DNA from: UMGS1370 sp046957575
GTDB taxonomy: Bacteria; Bacillota; Clostridia; Lachnospirales; Lachnospiraceae
Direction: 5' to 3'
DNA: 64,000 bases
Assembly (NCBI GenBank): GCA_046957575.1
Contig: JBKUOG010000014.1
Coordinates: 1 to 64,000 of the forward strand
Position numbers and translations under genes: made by a program
The notes under the pieces: generated by a model
What the model was told of the DNA's origin: nothing
Database searches by the model: none
Seen by the model: only the letters and a program-made list of their open reading frames with translations
Shown here: one piece after another, positions 26,200-34,979 of the stretch
How the letters are laid out: each line of letters opens with the position of its first letter
Numbering within the stretch: position 1 is the first letter of the stretch

Positions 26200-26730
26200 T
26201 TACTGTCCTAGTTCTACTACTCCGATGTACGGCAAATTCCGGTATTTCTGATCATAATCCAAACCATAGCCTACTACAAATTCATCTGGTATGGTAAAGC
26301 AGGTGTAATCTACCTTTACCTGTTTCTTTACGCGGCGTTCCGGCTTATCTAACAGTGTGCACAGCTTAATCTCATTGGGTTGTCTCTTGTGCAGAATCTC
26401 TATTAAATATGCAAGAGTCCGGCCGGAGTCAATAATATCTTCTACTATTAGGACATTCTTTCCCTCTAGTGGTTCATCTAAGTCTTTTACAATCTTTACA
26501 ATCCCGCTGGACTCTGTACCGCTTCCATAACTGGATACAGACATAAAGTCCATACTTACCGGCATTGTAAGACGTTTTGCCAGTTCACAGGTAAAAAATA
26601 CGCCTCCCTTTAAAATGCAGATCAGATGAAGGTGTTTTCCAGCATAATCTGCATTAATCTGAGCTGCAACTTCACTGATTCTTGCATTTACTTCCTCTTC
26701 TGATAATAAAATGCGGATTTTATCTTCCAT
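26200..26730 (-). CDS. hpt: Hypoxanthine phosphoribosyltransferase
   Basis: Purine salvage enzyme of 176 residues that makes IMP/GMP from hypoxanthine/guanine and PRPP. The PRPP-binding motif is VLIVEDIIDSGRTL; LICILKGGVFF and the C-terminal VDYTCFTIPDEFVVGYGLDY loop are also conserved. It overlaps the tilS stop by 11 bases and is 12 bases ahead of ftsH, the standard Firmicute order. Confidence 0.96.
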   Translation of the reverse strand: MEDKIRILLSEEEVNARISEVAAQINADYAGKHLHLICILKGGVFFTCELAKRLTMPVSMDFMSVSSYGSGTESSGIVKIVKDLDEPLEGKNVLIVEDIIDSGRTLAYLIEILHKRQPNEIKLCTLLDKPERRVKKQVKVDYTCFTIPDEFVVGYGLDYDQKYRNLPYIGVVELGQ

Positions 26731-28147
26731 GATTTTCTCCTCCGTTTACTCTTACTTGAAGTATCGCTGTCGTCTCCGGGCCTATTTTATAGTATTCACT
26801 AATCCGAAATCCAATGATCCACAGAATATGGTTTCCATCCGCCAGCAGATAAATAGAATCCCTTTGTGCTGCCGGAATTTTTTCGTCAATCATATAAGCC
26901 TTTACACTTTTTCTGCCACCGCCTTTTAAGGTGATGTAATCACCGGTTCTTCTGGTGCGCACAGACAGCCTATTTTTTATTTTATCATAGTCAAACCATT
27001 TCGTATACTGGTTTTTAGGAAATTCCTGGTTTTCCTTGCCTTGCCCTGAAAATACTGTCATTTCCAGGGAGGGACAAAGAGAATTTTGTTTTGAATTGTC
27101 CTCTTGGCTGCCTTCCTGCAGCACTTTGCTTTTTTGTTCTATCCGAACCCCTTCATATTCCCTTACAGCACAAATTCCGCCTGGCAGATCGGCTTTTCTG
27201 CCAACCGCCCCTTCCAGCAAATCCGACAGCATCCCGACATGGCTGGAAGATAAATCTTTTCTGCTCCCAACAGTATCAGCCAGCACTTCTCCCAGCACAT
27301 AGCTTTGCACAATCTCCTGCTCCTGTAAAAGACTGTCTGGCACCAATCCCTTATCCCCCTCCATATGGGAATCGATCCAGTTCTTTGCTGTATCCGAAAG
27401 AAACTCGTGAGCCTGGCGGATTTTCTCCCCTGCCTGGCAGATGTGTCTGCCGGCTTTGGGATTAATTTCTGCTTCCATTGCTGGTAAAATTATATGGCGC
27501 ATCCGGTTTCTGGTATAGTCATTGGACTGATTGGTAGAATCCTCACAATATGTCAAACTCTGTTCTTTTAAATAGGTAAGGATCTCCTGTCTGGAAACGC
27601 CAAGCAAAGGCCGGATAATCCTGTCTCTTACCGGCCGGATTCCGCCAAGTCCTGCCAGGCCGGAGCCCCGGCACAGATTGTAAAGTATGGTTTCCGCACT
27701 GTCGTCTCCATGATGGGCTGTCGCAAGTTTCACAGCGCCCCCTTCGGCCTTGTTTTCCGGCTTCCCGTCCAGTTCTTTTTCCTGCTCCATCTCCCAGGCA
27801 ATAGCTTCCTGCTCCAGCAGCCGATACCGGAGAATCCTGCCAGCTTCTTCTTCTGAAACAGAATGCTCTTTTGCATATCCCTTTACATCCGCAAAAAGCA
27901 CTGTACAGGGGACAGAAAATGTCCGGCAAAGCTGTTCTGTAAAAGCCGCATCTCTATCTGCTTCCTGTCCCCGCAGTCCATGGTGTACGTGAACTGCCCG
28001 CAGGCGCAGAAAATACTCTTCACGCAACCGGACCAGCAGGTGAAGGAGACATACAGAATCCGCTCCGCCCGATACTGCAGCAATAATTCTGTCATTGGGT
28101 TTTATCATATTATATGTCTGTATGTATGTTTCTACTGTATTTTTCAT
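26720..28147 (-). CDS. tilS: tRNA(Ile)-lysidine synthetase
   Basis: Modifies the wobble C of tRNA-Ile(CAU) to lysidine using ATP. The PP-loop motif SGGADSVCLLHLL is at about 26-38, with HHGLRGQEADRDAAF and ATAHHGDDSAET following. The C-terminal TilS domain (WFDYDKIKNRLSVRTRRTGD...KSVKAYMIDEKIP) is complete. The length, 475 residues, is typical. The middle region (about 330-370) is less conserved and rich in Gln/Ser. It is followed upstream on the chromosome by a palindromic repeat and spoIIE. Confidence 0.95.
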   Translation of the reverse strand: MKNTVETYIQTYNMIKPNDRIIAAVSGGADSVCLLHLLVRLREEYFLRLRAVHVHHGLRGQEADRDAAFTEQLCRTFSVPCTVLFADVKGYAKEHSVSEEEAGRILRYRLLEQEAIAWEMEQEKELDGKPENKAEGGAVKLATAHHGDDSAETILYNLCRGSGLAGLGGIRPVRDRIIRPLLGVSRQEILTYLKEQSLTYCEDSTNQSNDYTRNRMRHIILPAMEAEINPKAGRHICQAGEKIRQAHEFLSDTAKNWIDSHMEGDKGLVPDSLLQEQEIVQSYVLGEVLADTVGSRKDLSSSHVGMLSDLLEGAVGRKADLPGGICAVREYEGVRIEQKSKVLQEGSQEDNSKQNSLCPSLEMTVFSGQGKENQEFPKNQYTKWFDYDKIKNRLSVRTRRTGDYITLKGGGRKSVKAYMIDEKIPAAQRDSIYLLADGNHILWIIGFRISEYYKIGPETTAILQVRVNGGENHGR

Positions 28148-28184
28148 TCTTTCCTCACAGTCTTTACTGGCTGCTATTTTTTGT

Positions 28185-28265
28185 AACAGTTCAGCCTTGC
28201 AAAGATTCAGACAGGAAAATGCGTTGAAAGCTTGTTTTCATAAGAGTTTTCCTGGCTGAACTGTT
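28185..28265. repeat. Multi-hairpin palindromic repeat (copy B)
   Basis: Perfect 12-base outer arms AACAGTTCAGCC (28185-28196) and GGCTGAACTGTT (28254-28265) enclose CAGGAAAA/TTTTCCTG (28212-28219 and 28247-28254). The segment from GTTCAGCC to TTTTCCTG is clearly related to the left half of the element at 11880. It ends one base before the spoIIE stop and may act as its terminator. Confidence 0.8.
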
Positions 28266-28266
28266 C

Positions 28267-29679
28267 CTATTTTTTCCAGATTCCGGCTGCCAGCACTGTC
28301 ATATCGTCCCGGATTTCCTCTTCAAAAGAACAGGCAAATTCCAGCACCCGCCCCGCCAGTTCTTTCGGCGGACAAAACGGCTGCATCTCTAAAAATTCCC
28401 GAAGAACGCTTTCCTTGTCTTCTCCCGGCAATCCGTCCAACACTCCGTCGCTGACCATGACAATCCGATTGTTATCCCAGAGTTTTCTGGACAGCAGCAC
28501 TGGTTCTATAGGATTTAACACTCCCATGGGGACGTCGCAGGCCTGCAAGAGCTCTACTCCTTCCCCGGTTTTAATAAAGGTAGCCGCCGCTCCCAATTTC
28601 ATGGCTTCCAAAACCCCTGTGTTCAGGTCAATACAGCACAAATCCAATGTGGCTGGATGCTGTTCATTTCCTGTAAGCAGCAGCACCGTATTGACTAACT
28701 TTAATGCAGCTCTGGCCGAAAAACCAGTTTCCAGCAATTGTTCTGTCAATTCAATTACCTTTCTGCTTTCTTTTGATGCTGTCTGCCCGCTTCCCATTCC
28801 ATCAGACAGACTCATAATCACCTGTCCGTCCGGATTCTGGCCAAAGGTATAATTATCTCCTGATACTTCCTGCCCCTGTTTGGGAGTCCAGGCTACGCCA
28901 TACAGCATCTGATAGCTTCCTGTTTCCACCAGACGAATAACGCAAGACTGCCGTCCAATAACACTGCGGCTGTCTTTCGCAGCATGCCATTCCTGCCCAT
29001 CCATAATCCTGGTCATAATCCCTGCCGCTTCGCTGGCTGTCATACAGGCGCTGCAGGTCATGTGAACGGTCAGATAAGCTTCTCTCCGCTTATTTTCATA
29101 TTCCAGCACTAAAAGATTATCCACTGCCGCCCTGCGCCGCCGAAATGCTCTGCGAATATCTTCTGCCCAGGTCTCTGTTACATTGCTGGCTGCCGACATC
29201 TGGCGAGAAAATTCTTCCAGAATCAGAGCCAGTTCCCGAAACTGTACAATCACTGCATCCCGGCTCTCTAAAAAACGGTTTTTCCAGGTCAGATTCATTG
29301 TAGCGCGCCCCAGATTCCGGTTTAGCTGCCGCATATAGGTTTCTCTTCTGGCACAGGTTTCCAGAAAAATTCTGGGCATGTCCTCATCCCGTATCTTTCC
29401 GTTCTGCTCAAATGCTCTGAGAAGATAGTATAAATAATAGCTGTCCCCGTTTTCACAATCTGACGGCAGACTGCATCTTTTACAGTCCGCACATACCATG
29501 GATGCCGCTGTCTGCATTGCCATCTTCGCATCTTCTTTGGATAAACGGCCCTCTTCCTCATCATCTGAAAACGCCCTTGCCAGCTGGCTTAAGGAAGCAG
29601 CCATCTCACTCAGCCTGTTTGCTGTATATACATTTACATCTGTCATATCCGGATGTACCAATTTCTGTTTTAAAAGCAC
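28267..29679 (-). CDS. spoIIE: SpoIIE-family PP2C phosphatase without membrane domain
   Basis: Stage II sporulation protein E dephosphorylates SpoIIAA-P and so activates sigma-F in the forespore. The C-terminal PP2C domain has SLSDGMGSGQTASKES and MVSDGVLDGLPGEDK. The preceding region has the Cys-rich CADCKRCSLPSDC and the helical segment of SpoIIE region II. The protein is 470 residues and begins at region II; the ten-helix membrane domain known from Bacillus (about 320 residues) is missing. The GTG start has a strong AGGAGGG site and a dedicated promoter, so this is not a truncated gene call. How it would find the septum without the membrane domain is unclear. Confidence 0.88.
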   Translation of the reverse strand: MLLKQKLVHPDMTDVNVYTANRLSEMAASLSQLARAFSDDEEEGRLSKEDAKMAMQTAASMVCADCKRCSLPSDCENGDSYYLYYLLRAFEQNGKIRDEDMPRIFLETCARRETYMRQLNRNLGRATMNLTWKNRFLESRDAVIVQFRELALILEEFSRQMSAASNVTETWAEDIRRAFRRRRAAVDNLLVLEYENKRREAYLTVHMTCSACMTASEAAGIMTRIMDGQEWHAAKDSRSVIGRQSCVIRLVETGSYQMLYGVAWTPKQGQEVSGDNYTFGQNPDGQVIMSLSDGMGSGQTASKESRKVIELTEQLLETGFSARAALKLVNTVLLLTGNEQHPATLDLCCIDLNTGVLEAMKLGAAATFIKTGEGVELLQACDVPMGVLNPIEPVLLSRKLWDNNRIVMVSDGVLDGLPGEDKESVLREFLEMQPFCPPKELAGRVLEFACSFEEEIRDDMTVLAAGIWKK

Positions 29680-29705
29680 AAAAAATCCCTCCTAACCTGT
29701 GTAAC

Positions 29706-29771
29706 ATTATATACAAGCCGGAGGGAAATATTTGTCAATTGAAGCAGATAAATCCTTCAAATTTTCCGACA
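29706..29771 (-). promoter_or_regulatory. Spo0A-type spoIIE promoter with 21-base spacer
   Basis: On the minus strand TTGACA (29733-29738) and TATAAT (29706-29711) are separated by 21 bases instead of 17. This is the spacing documented for Bacillus spoIIE, which needs Spo0A-P. About 27 bases further upstream TGTCGGA (29765-29771) differs by one base from the 0A-box TGTCGAA. Spo0A activation is therefore likely. Confidence 0.7.
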
Positions 29772-29784
29772 AAAGACGCATCTT

Positions 29785-30120
29785 TTATTCGGTGTTGCCG
29801 GGCTTTAATAAAATCTCATCCGGATCTACTAATCCCAGCTTTTCTTTTGCTACTTCTTTTATATATTCTTTGGTCTGGACATATTTACGCTCTTCCTCTA
29901 GCTCTCGGGCCCGCCTCTCTTCCTGTTCCTTTATCTCATTCAGGCTGTCCAGACGAATCTGATAGTCGCGGTCAATGGACTTAAGAGAGCTTCCCTTTAT
30001 ATTCACAACCAGAGCAAGGCTAAGCACTACCATAGTAATTCCCAGCATTGCCATCCGATTGCCCCATTTATCTTTTTTCTGTGCTCGTGACCGTTTTGTT
30101 GCTCTCACTTTTTTCCTCAT
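29785..30120 (-). CDS. divIC: Septum formation initiator (DivIC/FtsB-like)
   Basis: A 111-residue bitopic division protein: a basic cytoplasmic N-terminus (MRKKVRATKRSRAQKKDKWG), one membrane helix (MLGITMVVLSLALVV) and an external coiled coil (RLDSLNEIKEQEERRARELEEE), ending with KLGLVDPDEILL typical of DivIC. It overlaps the end of yabQ by 53 bases; a later start at Met23 would remove the overlap but also the basic N-terminus. Located between yabQ and spoIIE as in Bacillus. Confidence 0.88.
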   Translation of the reverse strand: MRKKVRATKRSRAQKKDKWGNRMAMLGITMVVLSLALVVNIKGSSLKSIDRDYQIRLDSLNEIKEQEERRARELEEERKYVQTKEYIKEVAKEKLGLVDPDEILLKPGNTE

Positions 30121-30460
30121 TTCTAACCCGATACCCAGATAATTTCATTTTAATCCATTCAATTGCTTTTTTCAATAGTTTTATGTAAATTTGACTGAAA
30201 AGTCGATCGTAAGCAACCATTCCCACAAAAATCCCTGCAATCATATAGGCCCTTATATTTCCATCGTTTTCCTGATAGAGCAGAAGAAAAGAAGTGATCC
30301 CTGCATATATCCAATACAGAAAATCTTCTGTCCCCATCCAAAAGCTGCTGTGACGGATAAATAACCGAAACACCCGCAGAATATCGTAACACATCATCAG
30401 CCAGACTCCCGTAAGCAGGCTGAGTCCTGTAAGCTGTACTTCCCGCAGCAGTCCGTCCAT
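30068..30460 (-). CDS. yabQ: Spore cortex biosynthesis protein YabQ
   Basis: A 130-residue membrane protein with three to four hydrophobic helices: LSLLTGVWLMMCYDILRVFR, FLYWIYAGITSFLLLY and AYMIAGIFVGMVAYDRLF. The pattern and the place between yabP and divIC match YabQ, needed for cortex formation in Bacillus. It starts eight bases after the yabP stop. Confidence 0.88.
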   Translation of the reverse strand: MDGLLREVQLTGLSLLTGVWLMMCYDILRVFRLFIRHSSFWMGTEDFLYWIYAGITSFLLLYQENDGNIRAYMIAGIFVGMVAYDRLFSQIYIKLLKKAIEWIKMKLSGYRVRNEEKSESNKTVTSTEKR

Positions 30461-30468
30461 ACCGACAC

Positions 30469-30753
30469 CTACTTAAACAGCCGGGAAAACAGGGATTCTC
30501 CGGCCTTTCTTAAAGATTCATTGGAAGAATAAGACAGACTGTCTACTGTGCCGTCCACATCCACTTCTCCTTTTTCAATGGTAAGCCTGCTTACATGAAG
30601 TCCCTTCCCCTTTACTGTCAAAAGTCCCATATCTGTATCCAAAATCACCTGGCCCTCATCAAAGGAAACCACATCAGTCACTCCGGTAATACTGGCATTT
30701 CCCCTGTTTTGAAGGAATAATTTATGCGCCCGCCCGCCCAGCTTTTCTTCCAT
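30469..30753 (-). CDS. yabP: Sporulation protein YabP
   Basis: A 94-residue protein. The ATG at 30753 (MEEKLGGRAHKLFL) has a TTAGGAGG site; the frame extends upstream without support. The core NRGNASITGVTDVVSFDEG and TDMGLLTVKGKGLHV is that of YabP, a spore coat/cortex protein produced in the mother cell. Forms an operon with yabQ. Confidence 0.9.
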   Translation of the reverse strand: MEEKLGGRAHKLFLQNRGNASITGVTDVVSFDEGQVILDTDMGLLTVKGKGLHVSRLTIEKGEVDVDGTVDSLSYSSNESLRKAGESLFSRLFK

Positions 30754-30832
30754 TAAAAAACCTCCTAATATACTTATCTGCTGCTTGTTTAAGTATATTA
30801 GAAGGTTATCCGCTTTATGCAGGCAAAGTTGA

Positions 30833-31072
30833 TTATAAATATCGGTAAAGTTCTTTTGCCTCATCTTTCTTTACTGTCTCCTGTACATCCAGCACCTCAA
30901 CCTTTACCGACTTGCTTCCAAACTGAATCTCTATGCAGTCTCCACATTTTACATTTAAAGATGCTTTTGCAACTTTCCCGTTTACTAAAATGCGGCCGGC
31001 ATCACATGCCTCATTCGCTACTGTACGGCGCTTAATAAGGCGGGATACCTTTAAAAATTTGTCCAATCTCAT
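30833..31072 (-). CDS. rqcP: S4-domain RNA-binding protein RqcP (YabO)
   Basis: A 79-residue protein consisting of one S4 domain (MRLDKFLKVSRLIKRRTVANE, GRILVNGKVAKAS). In Bacillus RqcP helps RqcH add alanine tails on stalled 50S subunits (ribosome quality control). Placed between hup and yabP, the conserved neighbourhood. Confidence 0.92.
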   Translation of the reverse strand: MRLDKFLKVSRLIKRRTVANEACDAGRILVNGKVAKASLNVKCGDCIEIQFGSKSVKVEVLDVQETVKKDEAKELYRYL

Positions 31073-31076
31073 GGAA

Positions 31077-31352
31077 TTATGCGTTCACCTGATCCTTTAA
31101 TGCCTTACCAGCTTTGAACTTAGGAGTTCTGGAAGCCGGAATTGTCATAGTCTCGCCGCTCTTTGGATTACGGCCTTCTCTGGCTGCTCTCTCGCCAACC
31201 TCGAAAGTACCGAAACCAACTAACTGTACCTTTCCGCCTTTTACTAATTCTTCTGCTACTGCATCAGTGAAAGCTTTGATAGCCTTCTCTGCATCTTTCT
31301 TGGAAATCTCTGCCTTCTCAGCTACTGCTGTAATTAATTCGGTCTTATTCAT
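31077..31352 (-). CDS. hup: HU family DNA-binding protein
   Basis: A 91-residue nucleoid protein. MNKTELITAVAEKAEISKKD, the beta-arm GFGTFEVGERAAREGRNPKSGE and PKFKAGKALKDQV are canonical. The ATG at 31352 follows TTAGGAGGAAAA; the in-frame extension to 31421 overlaps the promoter and is not used. Four bases separate it from rqcP. Confidence 0.96.
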   Translation of the reverse strand: MNKTELITAVAEKAEISKKDAEKAIKAFTDAVAEELVKGGKVQLVGFGTFEVGERAAREGRNPKSGETMTIPASRTPKFKAGKALKDQVNA

Positions 31353-31420
31353 TTTAGTTTTCCTCCTAAAAATCAATCTCTCTTGCTGCCTAACGGCGTT
31401 TTTGTCATCTGTACCTATCA

Positions 31421-31449
31421 TTTATATCTGTTTCTGTTTTATTTGTCAA
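31421..31449 (-). promoter_or_regulatory. Promoter of hup
   Basis: TTGACA (31444-31449), 17-base spacer, TATAAA (31421-31426) on the minus strand. The 205 bases between this gene and the next one at 31626 contain no other feature I can support. Confidence 0.75.
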
Positions 31450-31626
31450 GGTTTTTTCTGCTTTTCCCACAACATACACACGAATATTTTCTTCCCTCCG
31501 TTCCATGAACATCCTCTTTTAAAAAATTCAAACGTTCTGATGGATTTATACTGATTACAAAGGCTTCTTTTTCATTGATAAATTTGGGCAAAACATCTCT
31601 ACCTTTATAAATATTTATAACAAATA

Positions 31627-32715
31627 TTATTTGGATAACGAATGGTATGTTCCATTTAAAATAATACTGTCCACTTTAAATGCTTTATGGAAAGTACGGC
31701 TGTTTCCTTGGCAGTCCTCGTAAGTTTCTGTGTGATCGACAATGCGGAATAAAGTGGCATTTTGAAGAGGGTTGAGATTGCACCAATCAGAAAGTTTCAA
31801 CGCCTTTGCTGGTCCGGCAGTAACCCCATACAGAATATCCTCTAATGACATCCCGCATCCATATGCTTTAGAAAGCATAACAGCCATATTCCGTACAAGT
31901 TTTTTTACAGAGCTTTGGTGGAGATCCGTTCCCATTAAGATAGGTGGAAGAGGATATTTTAAAGCTTTTTCAAATATATTAAAATCGAAACTACTGCTTC
32001 CATGTCCAATATCTAACCAGACTCCTTTATTAATTAATTTTTGAAGTGCGTCAGAAGGAGTTCCATCAGAATTCCATACATCTCCTCCACGTCCATTAAA
32101 GACATGTGTCAAAATATCACCTTTTTTAAAAAAAGGTTCCATATCAGCAAGATAAGGAGGATTACCGCCTACATGAACCATCATAGGAACATTTGCTTTT
32201 CTGGCAGCCATACTAGCTAATTTTAATGGTTCCAAGCCTTCGTGTCTAATGATTTCACTTCCCATTCTTACTTTTACACCTGCAATGTCTTCAGCATGTT
32301 CAAGTATAAAGTCAGCACAACGCTCAGCATTTAAATACTGCATAGCGTTATAATCATGATGGAAAATTACTCCAATAGGACTAATACAAAGGAAAAGTTT
32401 ATAGTTTGTTTTTATGGTTGGAGCAACATACTTTTTAAAACCGCTATAAGTGAATTCTCCTACGGTACCAGCGTCAACCAACAGGCAAGTTCCCGTTTCA
32501 TATCCAATATGGTCGGCATTGGTTCCGAATAATCCAAAACCATCCAGGATATGAGTGTGCATATCAATCCAACCAGGACTGAGTATTAGATCTGTTTCTG
32601 GCGAATGGTCGTTGAGATAGGAGATACTCCATTTTTCCTTTTCTTTTTTCAAAAGTCCATTACAAAATTTTTTTCTTTCAGCATCAAAATACCAGACAGG
32701 CAAAGTTTGGTTCAT
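31627..32715 (-). CDS. Amidohydrolase/deacetylase family metallohydrolase
   Basis: A 362-residue member of the amidohydrolase superfamily close to the EF_0837/AHA_3915 deacetylase group. Metal ligands are DMHTHIL (HxH), a likely metal-bridging Lys in VKVRMGSE, MVHVGG and LTHVFNGR His residues and the late Asp in MGTDLH. Members of this group usually sit beside a DgaE-type PLP lyase and a KDPG-type aldolase, as here, and their substrate may be an N-acylated sugar acid. Last gene of the minus-strand operon, with an AAGGGGGA site. AT-rich codon use. Confidence 0.8.
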   Translation of the reverse strand: MNQTLPVWYFDAERKKFCNGLLKKEKEKWSISYLNDHSPETDLILSPGWIDMHTHILDGFGLFGTNADHIGYETGTCLLVDAGTVGEFTYSGFKKYVAPTIKTNYKLFLCISPIGVIFHHDYNAMQYLNAERCADFILEHAEDIAGVKVRMGSEIIRHEGLEPLKLASMAARKANVPMMVHVGGNPPYLADMEPFFKKGDILTHVFNGRGGDVWNSDGTPSDALQKLINKGVWLDIGHGSSSFDFNIFEKALKYPLPPILMGTDLHQSSVKKLVRNMAVMLSKAYGCGMSLEDILYGVTAGPAKALKLSDWCNLNPLQNATLFRIVDHTETYEDCQGNSRTFHKAFKVDSIILNGTYHSLSK

Positions 32716-32745
32716 AAAAAATCCCCCTTAATACGATTCTTTATT

Positions 32746-33882
32746 CTAAGAAATTTTTGAAATCCATTGATTTAACTTTTCAATAAGGATTGGAATGTCT
32801 TCATTACGTAAATTAATCGCATTAATAAAAATTCTATTGGGCGCTCCGGTTGGATCCAAAGAATTAAAAATTCCAATATCAACTCTATTAGGGGAATCAT
32901 ACATAAAATCGTAACATTCTTTCCCGGTTATTCCATTGAAAAAATTCAGATAGAGCATGGGAATGTGTTGGCCTAAACGTCCTTTTTCTTCTATATAACT
33001 TTCATATATAGAGGAAGAAATCAAAGATGATTGTATCTGAACTAAAATATTTTTTAATTCTTGATACCGTTTTTCTTCATCTAGTTCTATAAAATCCATA
33101 AAAGCACGATAAAAAGCAGCATATTCTTCTTTTCCAACTTTGTATGGTCTTCCTATTTTTACATTAGGGCTAGCAATAGTTTTCATATGATCAATAATAT
33201 TATGCTTGCCTAAAATAAACCCCGTAGTCTGTGGTGCGTTGATAAATTTACCACCACTGAAAATAACGGCGTCTGCTCCTAAATCCACCGTATAATAAGA
33301 CAGTAGACTTTTTGGAGGTAATTGAGCCGCCGCATCTACAATGACTGGAACATGATATTGATGAGCGATTGAAATGATAAGAGAAAGTTTGGGGGTAGTC
33401 CATTCATAAACAGTTCCAGCAAAAATGTAAATAGCTGCTGTTTTTTCTGTAATTGCTTCACCAAGAGCAGAAACGCTGTCTGGAACAGTAATTAAATTAG
33501 CACCTGATAATTCAATTAAATGCCAATAAGGAAGCATAGGACAATTTTTTTGTGATTCAAAGATAATAATTTCATTTTTTTTACATAATGATGTGTCTGG
33601 AAGATGATAAGCTGCTGTTTCATCCCCCATAGTCATACATGCACTGGCTGAGAGAACAACGCAACCAGCAGCACCAGAAGAGATAAAAGCGGTTTCGTTA
33701 TTAGTTTTTTTTGCAATTTGTTTGCAAATAGCATCGGAAAGTTCACCGATATCTACGAAATTTTGACCTGCTTCTTCATATGCAGCTAGTGTTCTCTGAC
33801 TCATACGGGAGCCCCCAATACGTGTATATGTATCGCTGGCATTGATAATTTTTTCTATGTTTAATTCATCATAAATACTCAT
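32746..33882 (-). CDS. DgaE-like PLP-dependent ammonia lyase
   Basis: A 378-residue fold-type I PLP enzyme of the SelA/DgaE group. The PLP lysine lies in AVIFSGGKFINAPQ (about 215) and the N-terminus has the DgaE-type SGGSRMSQRTLAAYEEA-like segment (GGSRMSQRTLAAYEEAG). In Salmonella DgaE deaminates D-glucosaminate-6-phosphate to 2-keto-3-deoxygluconate-6-phosphate. Here it is next to DgoK-like kinase and aldolase genes, so it may feed an amino sugar acid into the same intermediate. The start has GGAGATCAGTT. Confidence 0.78.
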   Translation of the reverse strand: MSIYDELNIEKIINASDTYTRIGGSRMSQRTLAAYEEAGQNFVDIGELSDAICKQIAKKTNNETAFISSGAAGCVVLSASACMTMGDETAAYHLPDTSLCKKNEIIIFESQKNCPMLPYWHLIELSGANLITVPDSVSALGEAITEKTAAIYIFAGTVYEWTTPKLSLIISIAHQYHVPVIVDAAAQLPPKSLLSYYTVDLGADAVIFSGGKFINAPQTTGFILGKHNIIDHMKTIASPNVKIGRPYKVGKEEYAAFYRAFMDFIELDEEKRYQELKNILVQIQSSLISSSIYESYIEEKGRLGQHIPMLYLNFFNGITGKECYDFMYDSPNRVDIGIFNSLDPTGAPNRIFINAINLRNEDIPILIEKLNQWISKIS

Positions 33883-33973
33883 AACTGATCTCCTGTTATT
33901 TCTGACAAAATTTGATTTTACAGTATCAAAATGATTTTTAAGAGTGAGGCAAGGTATTTTTTAGGTTAAATCG

Positions 33974-34969
33974 TTAAGAAATAGAAATAAGATTTAAAAA
34001 TCCCTCCACAGAATAAGGAAGTTCTTTTTTTTCTGGAATATGAGTTAAATCGAATTGCTTAAATTTTTGGCTGATTAAGGATTTAAAAATATCATATTGT
34101 GTTTTTGAACCAGCCATAGCAATTGTACACTTTTTATCTTTTGTAATTTGTGTAATAGCATCCATAACTCCGCCGTTAATAACTCCTTCCATATAGGAAA
34201 AACGTTGGGATAGAGATGAGTTTGTAAAAATATCTAAATTTCTTATTAAATAAAGGGCACGATTGAAACCGTAGGTATGAGAGATGTCGTATCCCATACA
34301 TACCATATCTGGAATAATTTTGATATTTTCACATTCTTCATCAGAGCCTGTTAAACTAGCACCTAGAATTGTTGAGGTAGTAATTGCATAGTAAAGTTCT
34401 CCTGTAATATTAGAAGAAATATCTTCAATTTGTCCGTCATGGAGAAATGCTACTTGTGTATGAGAGCCCGGTAAAATAATAATGCTACTTCCTGATGACA
34501 GGGTCGGATAACAGTGGAGAATGCCCATAATTTCTATTTCTTCTCCGCGCATATTATTAATGTTGATGACATTTTCGATGGACGAAATTTGTCCTTGAGG
34601 AATTGTTTTTATTCCTGGAACAATGTTAATATTTCTTTTAAAAAAAGTATTTTCATAATAAGATACCAATTCTTGTTTTAATTTGTAGATAGTAATTGGT
34701 GTAGAAAGATGTTCCACTTCTACCAGACCGGAAGGGCTGGATATCATACCAGACATATAAATTTCGTGAATTTGAGAATCGTCTAAACATGCTTTCTTTA
34801 GTAAATCATCATAAAGCTGCTTCAAGAAGGAAATCAAAAGGGAGTTGTCCCTTTTTAAAGCGGAATCTCTAGATCCTACATTTATTTCTGCACGTTGAAT
34901 GACGGATTGATTTTTTATTAAATAAGCTCTTGTATTTGTTGTTCCAGAATTAAAATATACGTAATACAT
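33974..34969 (-). CDS. dgoK: 2-dehydro-3-deoxygalactonokinase (DgoK-like)
   Basis: Sugar acid kinase of 331 residues, phosphorylating 2-keto-3-deoxygalactonate at C6. The phosphate-binding opening YFNSGTTNTRAYL and the ILPGSHTQVAFLHDGQI stretch are characteristic. The ATG at 34969 has AAGGGGAGC upstream; an in-frame start at 35005 would overlap the aldolase gene. It acts between DgoD (35932) and the aldolase (34980). Confidence 0.85.
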   Translation of the reverse strand: MYYVYFNSGTTNTRAYLIKNQSVIQRAEINVGSRDSALKRDNSLLISFLKQLYDDLLKKACLDDSQIHEIYMSGMISSPSGLVEVEHLSTPITIYKLKQELVSYYENTFFKRNINIVPGIKTIPQGQISSIENVININNMRGEEIEIMGILHCYPTLSSGSSIIILPGSHTQVAFLHDGQIEDISSNITGELYYAITTSTILGASLTGSDEECENIKIIPDMVCMGYDISHTYGFNRALYLIRNLDIFTNSSLSQRFSYMEGVINGGVMDAITQITKDKKCTIAMAGSKTQYDIFKSLISQKFKQFDLTHIPEKKELPYSVEGFLNLISIS

Positions 34970-34979
34970 AATGCTCCCC

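Noticed and set aside
30833..31352. Longer starts for hup, yabP and several other genes (for example 31421, 30864, 17253, 63554)
   Set aside because: The extensions include the ribosome binding site or promoter of the gene; the shorter starts have AGGAGG-type sites at proper distance.
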